A stretch of 13,811 bases of DNA, from the NCBI GenBank assembly GCA_040758525.1, contig JBFLVQ010000192.1:1-13811 (forward strand). Reading direction: 5' to 3'. The notes below the pieces were generated by a model that did no database searches, was not told the origin of the DNA, and saw only the letters and a program-made list of their open reading frames with translations. The stretch is from JBFLVQ01 sp040758525 (GTDB lineage: Bacteria; Acidobacteriota; Blastocatellia; Chloracidobacteriales; JADJPF01). Of this stretch, positions 1-6,685 are shown piece by piece; the first letter of the stretch is position 1; each line of letters opens with the position of its first letter. Made by a program: the position numbers and the translations under genes.

Positions 1-936
1 AAATCGGCACTGATAGATCGCTTGTGCTTGAGCTAGTGTTGGTATTGGACCATTGGCTTGTAGATAAATGAGCCATAATGGTCGTTCATATCTCAAGCTA
101 CCATCGGCTCGATATTCTACTACTCGATAAAGTACCAATGGCTGCTGAGGCCAAGCAAACATGCGTACATCCAGCCAGCAACTTACTTGACAATATCGAC
201 CTGACTCTAAAGCTACTCTTTCACTAGCATCGGGCACAGGCAATGTGCGTGCATCTTTCAATTTGATTTTGCGTCCTCTTACTGGCGGTCTACCGCGACC
301 ACCATAAGGCAGCGGGGGCAGATAGAATTTCCTCTTATGGCTTACTCTACCCAGCACATTAATGCCAGTCTCTTTCATTGGCTTCATCACTGGTTCTTTG
401 GTGTAATCAGCATCGACTCCTAATACATCATTTGCCGCCCAACGATGTTGTGAAACAAAATTGACCATCTGTATAGGGGCAAATTCTCTCGCTGTGATGC
501 CATTATCAACGAGTTTGATTTCCAAAGGCAGTACCCAATGACCTACTTTGATACCTTCTGCCCCATATACAAAACTTCTTTCAACCGTTTCTGCTTTTGG
601 CTGGTCATAGTTGGTGGCATCCAGTATGCACACTTGCCAATCACCTAAGCGTGATGGTTTTTCACCTATAACTTCCTCATACTGCTCTAAGAAGTCGTGG
701 CGTCGCTTGCGCAATCTTGTTAAAGATTGCTCCTCCTTCCCATTCCTTATTCCTGTAAAGAGACTCACCCATTGATATTTCCAATATGGGCTGTTAGTCA
801 CTTCTACAGGTCTGCTCAAGCGCGGCCCGACTGTCAGAGCATCTAAGGCACTCATCAATACTTCCCCTCTCTTGATGAATGCTCCTTTTATTGCTCCTCG
901 CAGTTCATCTATAATTATTCTGTTTTCAAACGACAT
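1..936 (-). CDS. DDE-type transposase, partial (runs off left edge)
   Basis: The frame is open from an ATG at 936 to the window edge: 312 codons with no stop, so the C-terminus lies outside. Seen: a first acidic motif ILDATNYDQPKAETV about residue 116, then KVGHWVLPLEIKL, a second acidic motif LGVDADYT about residue 185, and a basic GGRGRPPVRGRKIK segment. This arrangement resembles IS4/IS701-like DDE endonucleases (DDE_5-type RNase H fold). The glutamate of the triad would lie beyond the edge or near it. The ATG at 936 is the first after an in-frame TAA at 946-948; a later candidate is Met28 (MSALDALTVGP). No Shine-Dalgarno is visible, and a 7-bp hairpin sits just upstream. It should cut and paste its own element. 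Family assignment is from memory of motif patterns, so the IS family is tentative; transposase identity is fairly sure. Confidence 0.75.
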   Translation of the reverse strand, partial: MSFENRIIIDELRGAIKGAFIKRGEVLMSALDALTVGPRLSRPVEVTNSPYWKYQWVSLFTGIRNGKEEQSLTRLRKRRHDFLEQYEEVIGEKPSRLGDWQVCILDATNYDQPKAETVERSFVYGAEGIKVGHWVLPLEIKLVDNGITAREFAPIQMVNFVSQHRWAANDVLGVDADYTKEPVMKPMKETGINVLGRVSHKRKFYLPPLPYGGRGRPPVRGRKIKLKDARTLPVPDASERVALESGRYCQVSCWLDVRMFAWPQQPLVLYRVVEYRADGSLRYERPLWLIYLQANGPIPTLAQAQAIYQCRF

Positions 937-1203
937 TGCATTAGTTTATTGCTAATGCTTTTTTCAGGAGAGACATTCTCCCCTTTTTCTATCTCGCCTT
1001 TTTTGAATAAACTCGTGTATTCATAGTTACTAACTAAGCAATGTATCCGTTGTTTTTATCCAGACAATCTACTAGTTAGTGTAGCGGAATCTACAGTCTG
1101 GTTACAAATATTTTACAAATGTTTTACAGCAACCTTATAGTCAATTGCATCTGAAGGTAATAAGGTTAATCCATATCCATTTATATCTGACCTTCTCATA
1201 CAG
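937..1203. other. Intergenic stretch with short inverted repeats
   Basis: No gene is recognised. Besides the hairpin at 938-958 there is a weak GGAGA/TCTCC hairpin at 967-981 followed by a short T-run on the + strand. A longer-range inverted repeat CCAGAC (1060-1065) / GTCTGG (1096-1101) brackets two direct copies of AATCTAC. These could belong to the end of the element carrying the transposase at 1-936, but the matching other end is outside the window. Confidence 0.3.
938..958 (-). promoter_or_regulatory. Hairpin immediately upstream of the transposase start
   Basis: Two perfect 7-base arms (GCATTAG and CTAATGC) flank a 7-base loop and end one base before the ATG at 936. In the transposase mRNA this would fold over the place where a ribosome binding site should be, and no such site is seen. 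Hairpins of this kind are known to limit translation of transposase from outside transcripts; that role here is inference. Confidence 0.4.
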
Positions 1204-1240
1204 CCCAGACGGATGTAATGTTCGTCTGGGGTTTTCTTTT
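1204..1240 (+). terminator. Rho-independent terminator
   Basis: A perfect 8-bp stem (CCCAGACG at 1204-1211, CGTCTGGG at 1223-1230) with an 11-base loop is followed by GTTTTCTTTTT. The T-run exists only on the + strand side, so it terminates rightward transcripts. No + strand gene remains to its left in the window; its original gene was probably displaced by the transposase insertion. On the other strand it lies just past the ExbD-like remnant but lacks a T-run. Confidence 0.75.
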
Positions 1241-1252
1241 TAATTGTGGCTA

Positions 1253-1375
1253 TTACTTTTCCGATTTCTCCTTTTCAGTAACCAGTCCTATTCGATCAAT
1301 ACCGGCTTCCCGCACAGCAGCAATTGTCTCTACTAGAGAGCCATAGTTTATACCTCTTAGTAATTTAACAGGCAT
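1253..1375 (-). pseudogene. ExbD/TolR-like C-terminal fragment
   Basis: Reading from an ATG at 1375 to a TAA at 1255-1253 gives 40 residues containing NYGSLVETIAAVREAGIDRIGLVTEKE. This matches the last beta-alpha-beta of ExbD/TolR proteins (typical form: Y-G-x-x-x-x-x-x-D/x-x-R-x-A-G-x-x-x-I/V-G-L-V-T). Those are inner-membrane proteins of about 130-150 residues that, with ExbB/TolQ, harness the proton gradient for outer-membrane energisation. Here the N-terminal membrane anchor and most of the periplasmic domain are missing: no ExbD-like sequence is seen upstream on this strand (1376-1500). It is best read as a scar left by a deletion or insertion. The ATG used is convenient, not evidence of real translation. 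Confidence 0.6.
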
Positions 1376-1464
1376 TTTGCTAGAGAGATGCAGGTGACTT
1401 TACGGTCTTGCTAGGTAAACCCTATCCTTATCTGAGTAGGTAGTAAATTCAGCGATCACTGTAT

Positions 1465-1494
1465 TTGACAATATGACAAGAAAATGAGTATCTT
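1465..1494 (+). promoter_or_regulatory. Sigma-70-type promoter for the 150-residue orphan gene
   Basis: A consensus -35 TTGACA at 1465-1470 is followed after 18 bases by TATCTT at 1489-1494 (4 of 6 matches to the -10 consensus). The start codon of the downstream gene lies 23 bases further on, giving a short leader. A perfect -35 in an AT-rich background is still only suggestive. Confidence 0.45.
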
Positions 1495-1517
1495 AAAGAA
1501 ACTATAGAGATAATCAT

Positions 1518-1970
1518 ATGAACAGCAATTTACCACTTGATGATGAGACACGTGCAATCATTAACTCAATAGAGAGATTTGCCTGCACTCTCTTAACCGA
1601 TAAGAGAATAAAGCCAAAACAGAAATCTAGTATTAACAAAGCATTGAAGCTGTTAGAACCATTTCCAACCTTAACCTCCAATATAAAAATAGAGTTTGGA
1701 GTAAGAATATATGAAGAGTATGAGTTTTATAATGAAACAATCAAGCTCGGAGTTATTTTAATAGATACGCAAATAAAGTTGTATATAGAGGAGATTGTCG
1801 CTGATAAATATGTGGGAAGTAACTCTACTATCGAAGAGATTGTTATAGATAAAAATGGGAATAGACTCAATTATGAAAATATCAACAGTTGGAATCTCAA
1901 AATGGAAAAATTCTTGAAAAAGAATTTTGAGATATTTGCTAACACTAGATCCAAATTTAATTACAAATAG
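1518..1970 (+). CDS. Hypothetical AT-rich 150-residue protein
   Basis: I do not recognise the family. The protein is soluble-looking, with no signal peptide or membrane segment. It has a helical N-terminal half (about 1-50, charged, KPKQKSSINKALKLLE), a central stretch of alternating hydrophobic residues likely to be beta strands (about 55-105, with IKIEFGVRIYEEYEF and KLGVILIDTQIKLYIEEIV), and a basic helical tail. Base composition is clearly more AT-rich than the permease and phage genes to the right, suggesting a separate origin. A good promoter lies 24 bases upstream; the ribosome binding site is weak (AGAGAT). It converges on the RHS fragment and IS630 element to its right. Its size and fold pattern are compatible with a small immunity protein of a polymorphic toxin, but nothing specific in the sequence shows that. 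Confidence 0.6.
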   Translation: MNSNLPLDDETRAIINSIERFACTLLTDKRIKPKQKSSINKALKLLEPFPTLTSNIKIEFGVRIYEEYEFYNETIKLGVILIDTQIKLYIEEIVADKYVGSNSTIEEIVIDKNGNRLNYENINSWNLKMEKFLKKNFEIFANTRSKFNYK

Positions 1971-1999
1971 TTTACACTATGAACTGGTTGTAAGTTTTT

Positions 2000-3005
2000 C
2001 TATAGCGATTTTCAGTTGCATATGACCAAGCAATAAATAGAATAAGAGGGTATGAGACCATATTCGATAGATTTGAGAATAAGAATAGTAGAAGCAAAAG
2101 ATAGGGGCGACAGCATCAGTGAAATAGCCGAAATCTTTAATGTGGGTAAAACCTTGATAAAGAACCTGTTGAGACGCAGAAGAGAAACCGGCCAAATAGA
2201 ACCGCTACCGCATGGTGGTGGAGCAAGCCGATTGATAACTGAAGAGGCCGAACAGATAATCAAAGAGAAGGTAGCACAACACAACGATATAACGCTGGAA
2301 GAGTTATGTGAGTATGTTAAGAAAAAGAGCAAAATAGAGGCAAGCTTGGCAACGATGAGTCGAACCCTAGAGCGGCTAAACCTGCCGAGAAAAAAAGTCT
2401 AACGGCAGCAGAAAGAGACGAGGAAATGAGGGAAAAGCTCCCTAGAAGAGCCAAGCGGCTAGAAGCACAAGATTTAGTCTTTATTGATGAGACAGGCATT
2501 AATATAATAGTTCTATGACAAGAACTCATGCTTGTGCAGAAGGTGGAGAACGTGCGCTAGGAAGCATCCCCCGCAACTATGGGAGCAATATTTCAGTCAT
2601 TGGAGCAATCAACCTGCAAGGGCTTGTTACATCAATGCATATTGAAGGTGCTGTGGATGGACTGGCCTTGGATTGCTTTATTGAAAAATTCCTTGTTCCT
2701 GAGTTGAGAGAAGGCCAAATTGTTATTATCGATAACCTCAATATTCATCTCTCTGAGAGGGTGGAAGAGTTAATCAGAAAAGCTAAACTTCTATAATCTA
2801 TTTACCGCCTTATTCTCCTGATCTGTCCCCCATTGAAAACTTCTGGTCTAAGGTTAAGACTTTTTTACGAGCAGTAGGAGCGCGCACCAAAAGAAAGCTG
2901 CTTAACTCTTTAGCTCTGGCATTTGATTCTGTCTCCAAAGATGACATCCGGGGTTGGTTCAAGCTTTGCGGTTATAAGGTCGCATCCATATGAAAATCGC
3001 TATAG
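2000..3005 (+). mobile_element. IS630-family insertion sequence (complete ends, decayed transposase)
   Basis: The ends are perfect 15-bp inverted repeats: CTATAGCGATTTTCA at 2000-2014 and its complement at 2991-3005. A weaker match continues for about 13 more bases, ending in GACC on each side. The repeats contain the TA dinucleotides expected of IS630/Tc1-type insertion (TA at 2003-2004 and 3001-3002, or one pair further out), so the exact boundary is ambiguous by two bases. The element is about 1 kb, the usual size for the family, and holds one transposase gene in several frames. The flanks do not rejoin into one gene: RHS coding lies to the right and unrelated sequence to the left. Confidence 0.85.
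2052..2993 (+). pseudogene. IS630-family transposase, frame-broken
   Basis: Residues from 2052 form the N-terminal helix-turn-helix domain (SIDLRIRIVEAKDRGDSISEIAEIFNVG...) that binds the element ends. The frame ends with a TAA at 2400-2402, just after seven A's and a G (2390-2397). A -1 slip there continues into the catalytic domain (SLTAAERDEEM..., first motif FIDETG with its aspartate at 2486-2488). This A-run slip is the usual programmed frameshift of many IS630 elements. Two further breaks are not usual: one near 2500-2518, where the frame moves to MTRTHACAEGG, and one near 2790-2800, ahead of YLPPYSPDLSPIENFW. The remaining DDE/DDD motifs are recognisable: IVIIDNLNIH (about 2730) and SPIE (about 2831-2842). 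The frame then ends in a TGA at 2991-2993 inside the right repeat. It is probably inactive because of the two extra shifts. Confidence 0.85.
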
Positions 3006-3632
3006 TTGTGTTCTCATAAACATAAGTAGTGGTTTGCTGGCTATCATCAAGTACCTTGCTAGTTACTCTACCTTGTAAGTCTCTATTCCAGGTAGTGCGC
3101 TGTCCGAGCGCATCAGTCATCTGATACAATCCTCCACAATTGCAGTAGCTGAAGGTAGTCGTGCGTTGTAATGGGTCAGTAATGGATGTCACTCTGCGCA
3201 GTCCATCATAGAGCTTTCTAGTAGTACGCCCCAAGCGATCTGTGATCTGAGTAGGATCAAGGATCGTCTTGTTGTCAGATAGACGCACATAACTGATCTG
3301 CTCAAACGTAGCATCGGGATAGGTTACTTTTACAACACGGTCGAGCGCATCATAGTCGGTAGTGACTGTGTAGTTCTCTGAGTCTGTTACCGTTTTTACT
3401 CGATAGGTGAATACTGGGTCATATCCATAGGTAGTTGTTGCTCCTGTTACTGGTCCAACTATCTGAGTCAATCTTCCACTGCTGTCACGTGAGTAAGTGG
3501 TAGTTTCGTTTCTCGCGTTGGTAACAGTAAGCACCTGACCCTGTATGTTGTAAGTTAAAGTAGTAGTCTGGCCAGCAGCATCTGTACCAGGACGCAACGT
3601 AGAGACGATGGTAGGAACAATAGCAATAAAGC
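3006..3632 (-). pseudogene. RHS/YD-repeat protein fragment
   Basis: The minus-strand frame reads as consecutive YD-type repeats: YNIQGQVLTVTNARNETTTY, YSRDSSGRLTQIVGP, YDALDRVVKVTYPDAT, YDGLRRVTSITDPLQRTTTF, then CNCGGLYQMTDALGQRTTW and WNRDLQGRVTSKVLDD. Such repeats form the large beta-cage shell of RHS proteins, which carry a C-terminal toxin or surface domain and are usually more than 1000 residues. Only about 200 residues remain. The 5' side stops where the + strand ISKra4 remnant begins (about 3633), and the 3' side ends in ...YVYENTT at the IS630 end. Beyond the IS630 no RHS sequence resumes, so the loss at that side is more than a simple insertion. The open frame itself spans 3732-2959, but its ends are transposon sequence. 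Confidence 0.85.
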
Positions 3633-3641
3633 GGCCATATT

Positions 3642-4708
3642 TATTGTGAGAAGTGCCACGAAAGTTGCTATCCAATGGACGAAGCTTTGCAATTGGACCA
3701 TCGACGCAAACAAACAGATATAAAAGAAGCAATGGTCAAGCTCACTAAAGAAGTGCCATATGAGACTGCCTGCGAACTACTGGAAGACTTGACAGGTATA
3801 AAAGTGAGCACAGAAACAGCCCACGAAATGACGCAAGAGGTGGCTCGTGGGCTAGACGTTTTAGATGTCAGTCCGTGTGGAGAAGAGATATTAAAAAAGA
3901 TTGAAGAAGCTGCCACAGATAAGACTTAGCGACCGATCCTCGCTTTAGCAATTGATGGCGCGGATACGCCGACCCGACCAGAAAGTGCCCGTGGCCAGCG
4001 TAAAGGACGAAAAAAAGTGCGTGCGAAACGGGCGCGCTGGCAAGGAGAATGGCGAGAAGCAAAAGGCTTCCGCTTTTATCTGGTGCTCAAAGATCGCATT
4101 GAGCATCTGATCTCTTGGTATCAGATCGGCGATTATGAACAAGTCTATAATGCGGTGAAGGAAATTAAGCAAGCAGGTTTAATTCCAGAAGATAAAGTAA
4201 GACTCGGTATTTTGGCGGACGGAGCGCATTGGATCTGGGATCGGATAAAACAGGAACTGTTTCCCACCGCCAAAGAAATTCTCGATTATTACCATTGCTC
4301 GGAATATATACATCGGGTCGCCAATAGCCAATATTTGGATCGTCCGGAAGTGGCTTTGGAGTGGGTTGAAGCAAAACCATGATCCGGCTTTTTTGCCGCG
4401 AAGCCTCCTCAGTAATTTGGGGATTGCAGCGGATGAATCCGCGTGATGAACCGGCCGCTAACGAGATTGAGCGGACCATTGTCTACCTTACCAATAACCA
4501 GCACAGGACAGATTACAATGCTGCCCGCAAAGGTGGCTATCCTATTGGCAGTGGCGGTATCGAATCTGTCAACAAGTTCATTTGCCATGTTCGTCTAAAA
4601 AGATCTGGCGCTTGGTGGTATATCCCCAATGGCAATCATATGCTGGCTTTGCGTTGCGCGAAATACAATGGCACTTTTGAGCGAGTTTGTCGCCGCATTC
4701 AGAGGTAA
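3642..4708 (+). pseudogene. ISKra4-family transposase, N-terminally truncated
   Basis: Translation in the frame of 3675 gives a zinc-ribbon-like start YCEKCHESCYPMDEAL, then the family's EVPYETACELLEDLTG and LDVSPCGEEI. The catalytic core follows (LALAIDGADTPTRPESARG, KRARWQGEWREAKGFRFY, ILADGAHWIWDRIKQE, LDYYHCSEYIHRVA), and the end is the highly typical GGYPIGSGGIESVNKFICHVRLKRSGAWWY... to IQR-stop. Two lesions are seen. An in-frame TAG at 3927-3929 separates KT from RPILALAIDG. A -1 shift at 4379-4382 (overlapping ATGA) lies after an A-run, where re-reading one A gives the expected EAKTMIRLF. The N-terminal 100 or more residues are absent and replaced by the RHS fragment in opposite orientation. 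It is not active as it stands unless both lesions are bypassed. Confidence 0.88.
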
Positions 4709-4749
4709 TTCTCAATGGTGTATCCTAAAAATGCGCTAATGCTCGCCTC

Positions 4750-5958
4750 TTATGCTGCTTCAATGGCTTCCTCTAATGATGGGGTGGTATAGGAAGTGTC
4801 ATTGAGGTTAATGAAATCAGCTTCAGTGAGAATGATGTCACATAGCGTTGCCCCGGTCGATGTCGCCAGCGCCAATGGAAAATCTGTCCTATTGAGAAGA
4901 AAAGCAGCTTGTATCCACACTCTACTGATTAACTGCGCGCTATCCTGTGTGGGATATTGACCTAGCACCGTATAGAAGAAAGCTTGCTCGGTAATCTTGC
5001 GCAGACCTGCTGGCAATGGTTCGTAATAACCGCCATCCTTACGCTGTGCAGTTGCTCCCACCAAGAAATCCGGCACGGTAAATGTCTCTTCATCGGCCTT
5101 CTCTGTGCCGGCCAGCGGACGCGACCATTCATTAATTCTGTGTACGGTAGCCTCACGTGTAACGGCGCCGGGAATCACCTGCTCACCTGTGATGACATTG
5201 GGATGATCAAAAGCGCTCAGCGTGACAATATTGGCTTGCTTATCCCGCTCTCTAATGTAGACTGGTCCACTCTGTGTCTTAGGATTAAATAGGATTAGTA
5301 CCCTTACAATCAATCCACCCGATATACAACCCTCAATACCTGTGTACACTTCATCGGGTACAGCATCCCCTTCATCAATGATGAATAAGAGATAGGGCGC
5401 ATGTTTACCACTGAAACGCGCAATCCGCTCTTCTGGTGTACCGCTGGCTGGAATGGTTACCCCAGTGATAAAAGATTGCGGGTCATTGGTAATATGCATG
5501 GTAGTGATGGTGTCTGAGGCAAACACCTTGGCATGCTTCTTAACCAACCCACCTATTTCACCCCATAACAACTTCTTGAGATTGCTCTCAGGAGGTGCAG
5601 CAGCAGTATATACTTGTGCGCCAGGAAAACATTTGTAGAACCATACTGCCACACGTGCAGCGCCGTGTGTCTTTCCCGTAGCAGTAGCACTCTTGGCGAT
5701 TGTCCAGGGATTATCACGCACTGAACACATCATTGCCTGAATGTCTGGCGTGTAGGTCTCATTGAGCAGATCACGACCAAACCCTACTGGATCATCCTGG
5801 TAGCGAGTGAAAGAGAGAGACTCTTTAGCGCGCTGGCTTTGCTTGTTCTGCTTGCTCTGCTCGCTGCGTACAAGTGGCGCACTGGCTACTGATTGAGCTA
5901 GGACCAGCTTTGGTAGACTATTCTGTTTTATCTTCAAGGTTGTCGTTAAGCCTTTCAA
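4750..5958 (-). CDS. Phage terminase large subunit, ATPase part, C-terminally truncated
   Basis: Terminase large subunits pump phage DNA into procapsids using an N-terminal ATPase and cut it with a C-terminal RNase H-like nuclease. Seen: the leader SFTRYQDDPVGFGRDLL (about 49-65), Walker A SATATGKT (90-97), VYTAAAPPESNLKKLLWGEIGG (117-137), Walker B LLFIIDEGD (190-198), and a coupling motif LILFNPKTQSG (221-231). The linker LGQYPTQDSAQLISRVWIQAA (332-352) usually leads into the nuclease. After residue about 358 the sequence (ALATSTGATLCDIILTEADFI...) no longer looks like a nuclease and the frame ends at 402; intact relatives are roughly 450-550 residues. The stop lies about 40 bases from the end of the ISKra4 remnant, which probably caused the loss. 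The start overlaps the methyltransferase end by 41 bases, so the true start may be further in. It is unlikely to package DNA alone. Confidence 0.8.
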   Translation of the reverse strand: MKGLTTTLKIKQNSLPKLVLAQSVASAPLVRSEQSKQNKQSQRAKESLSFTRYQDDPVGFGRDLLNETYTPDIQAMMCSVRDNPWTIAKSATATGKTHGAARVAVWFYKCFPGAQVYTAAAPPESNLKKLLWGEIGGLVKKHAKVFASDTITTMHITNDPQSFITGVTIPASGTPEERIARFSGKHAPYLLFIIDEGDAVPDEVYTGIEGCISGGLIVRVLILFNPKTQSGPVYIRERDKQANIVTLSAFDHPNVITGEQVIPGAVTREATVHRINEWSRPLAGTEKADEETFTVPDFLVGATAQRKDGGYYEPLPAGLRKITEQAFFYTVLGQYPTQDSAQLISRVWIQAAFLLNRTDFPLALATSTGATLCDIILTEADFINLNDTSYTTPSLEEAIEAA

Positions 5959-6619
5959 CAGCTACATTACACCAGTGCTTGTCTGCTTCTATACCAATGG
6001 CCCGACGACCTAATGCCTTGGCAGCAGCGAGCGTTGTACCACTGCCCATAAATGGATCAAGGATAGTGTGAGCACCGCTCTCTTCTATGACCTTGCTGAT
6101 TAACGCTTCTGGTTTCTTAGCCGGGTGTCCATGTGGTTTAGTAGTAGGCCACTTGAATGACCAGATGTCGGTTAGACTGCGATTGGCAATACTAAAGCCC
6201 GGATTGGGAAATAGTGCTACTAGCTCATAGGTTGGTCTTAGGCCATTGTCTGAGCCTGTGACTAAGCATTCTTTATTCCATACCAGCAGGGATCGTATTC
6301 CCCATTTCAATTCAGTTGATGCTCGTGCTAGCACTGGATAACTACGCCAACTGTTGAATACCCATGCTGCTCCGCTGTTGTTGATGGTTAAGCACTGGCA
6401 ATGTGAAAGCCAAGCACAATAGTAAACTGAGTTGTTCATCAGATCTGCCCAACTGCCACACTTACCTTCATTAGCTGTAGAAGCTAGACCAAACACATAA
6501 GGTGGGTCAGCAACAACTAGATCAACATCGCTTAAGTGTGGTAGCACGTCTAAGCAATCTCCTTGGTAAATGGTGCAGTAGTCATCCTGGTAATAAGGTT
6601 GTAGTCGTGAAGTTTTCAT
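5918..6619 (-). CDS. DNA methyltransferase, beta class (N4/N6 amino-methyltransferase)
   Basis: The enzyme would transfer a methyl group from S-adenosylmethionine to an adenine N6 or cytosine N4 in a short DNA target. Numbered from the ATG at 6619 (233 residues): the catalytic motif VADPPY (36-41) follows IYQGDCLDVLPHLSDVDLV. The target-recognition stretch is short, HPAKKPEAL (165-173) matches motif X, and the AdoMet-binding LDPFMGSGTT (187-196) comes last. Catalytic motif before AdoMet motif defines the beta class (N6_N4_Mtase). The open frame extends upstream to 6832, but that part overlaps the preceding gene, is low in sense and contains a degenerate repeat tract; the start at MKTSRLQPYYQ matches the family. 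No restriction enzyme is adjacent, so it is an orphan. Position ahead of terminase fits a phage methylase that protects or marks phage DNA. Confidence 0.85.
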   Translation of the reverse strand: MKTSRLQPYYQDDYCTIYQGDCLDVLPHLSDVDLVVADPPYVFGLASTANEGKCGSWADLMNNSVYYCAWLSHCQCLTINNSGAAWVFNSWRSYPVLARASTELKWGIRSLLVWNKECLVTGSDNGLRPTYELVALFPNPGFSIANRSLTDIWSFKWPTTKPHGHPAKKPEALISKVIEESGAHTILDPFMGSGTTLAAAKALGRRAIGIEADKHWCNVAVERLNDNLEDKTE

Positions 6620-6685
6620 CGTGATTTCCGTGATATTTGTAATGTTCGTGAGTTCGTAAGTTTCGTGATGTTCGTGATTAACGTA
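6620..6685 (-). repeat. Degenerate CACGAA tract upstream of the methyltransferase
   Basis: Read on the minus strand, CACGAA or a one-base variant (TACGAA, CACGGA) recurs about six times in roughly 60 bases, ending at the methyltransferase ATG. Spacing is irregular (8-15 bases). It lies between the end of the 163-residue gene (stop at 6678) and the ATG. It could be replication-slippage debris or a binding site array; nothing decides between these. Confidence 0.45.

Noticed and set aside
1060..1101. Small RNA gene between the transposase and the terminator
   Set aside because: The inverted repeat and the terminator at 1204-1240 could frame an RNA of about 150-200 bases, but there is no convincing promoter and no recognisable structure of a known RNA.
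2012..2529. Minus-strand open frames within the IS630 element
   Set aside because: They are antisense to clear transposase motifs and show no family resemblance.
3675..4708. Three separate genes in the ISKra4 region
   Set aside because: The three frames read as consecutive parts of one transposase; the breaks are a stop codon and a -1 shift.
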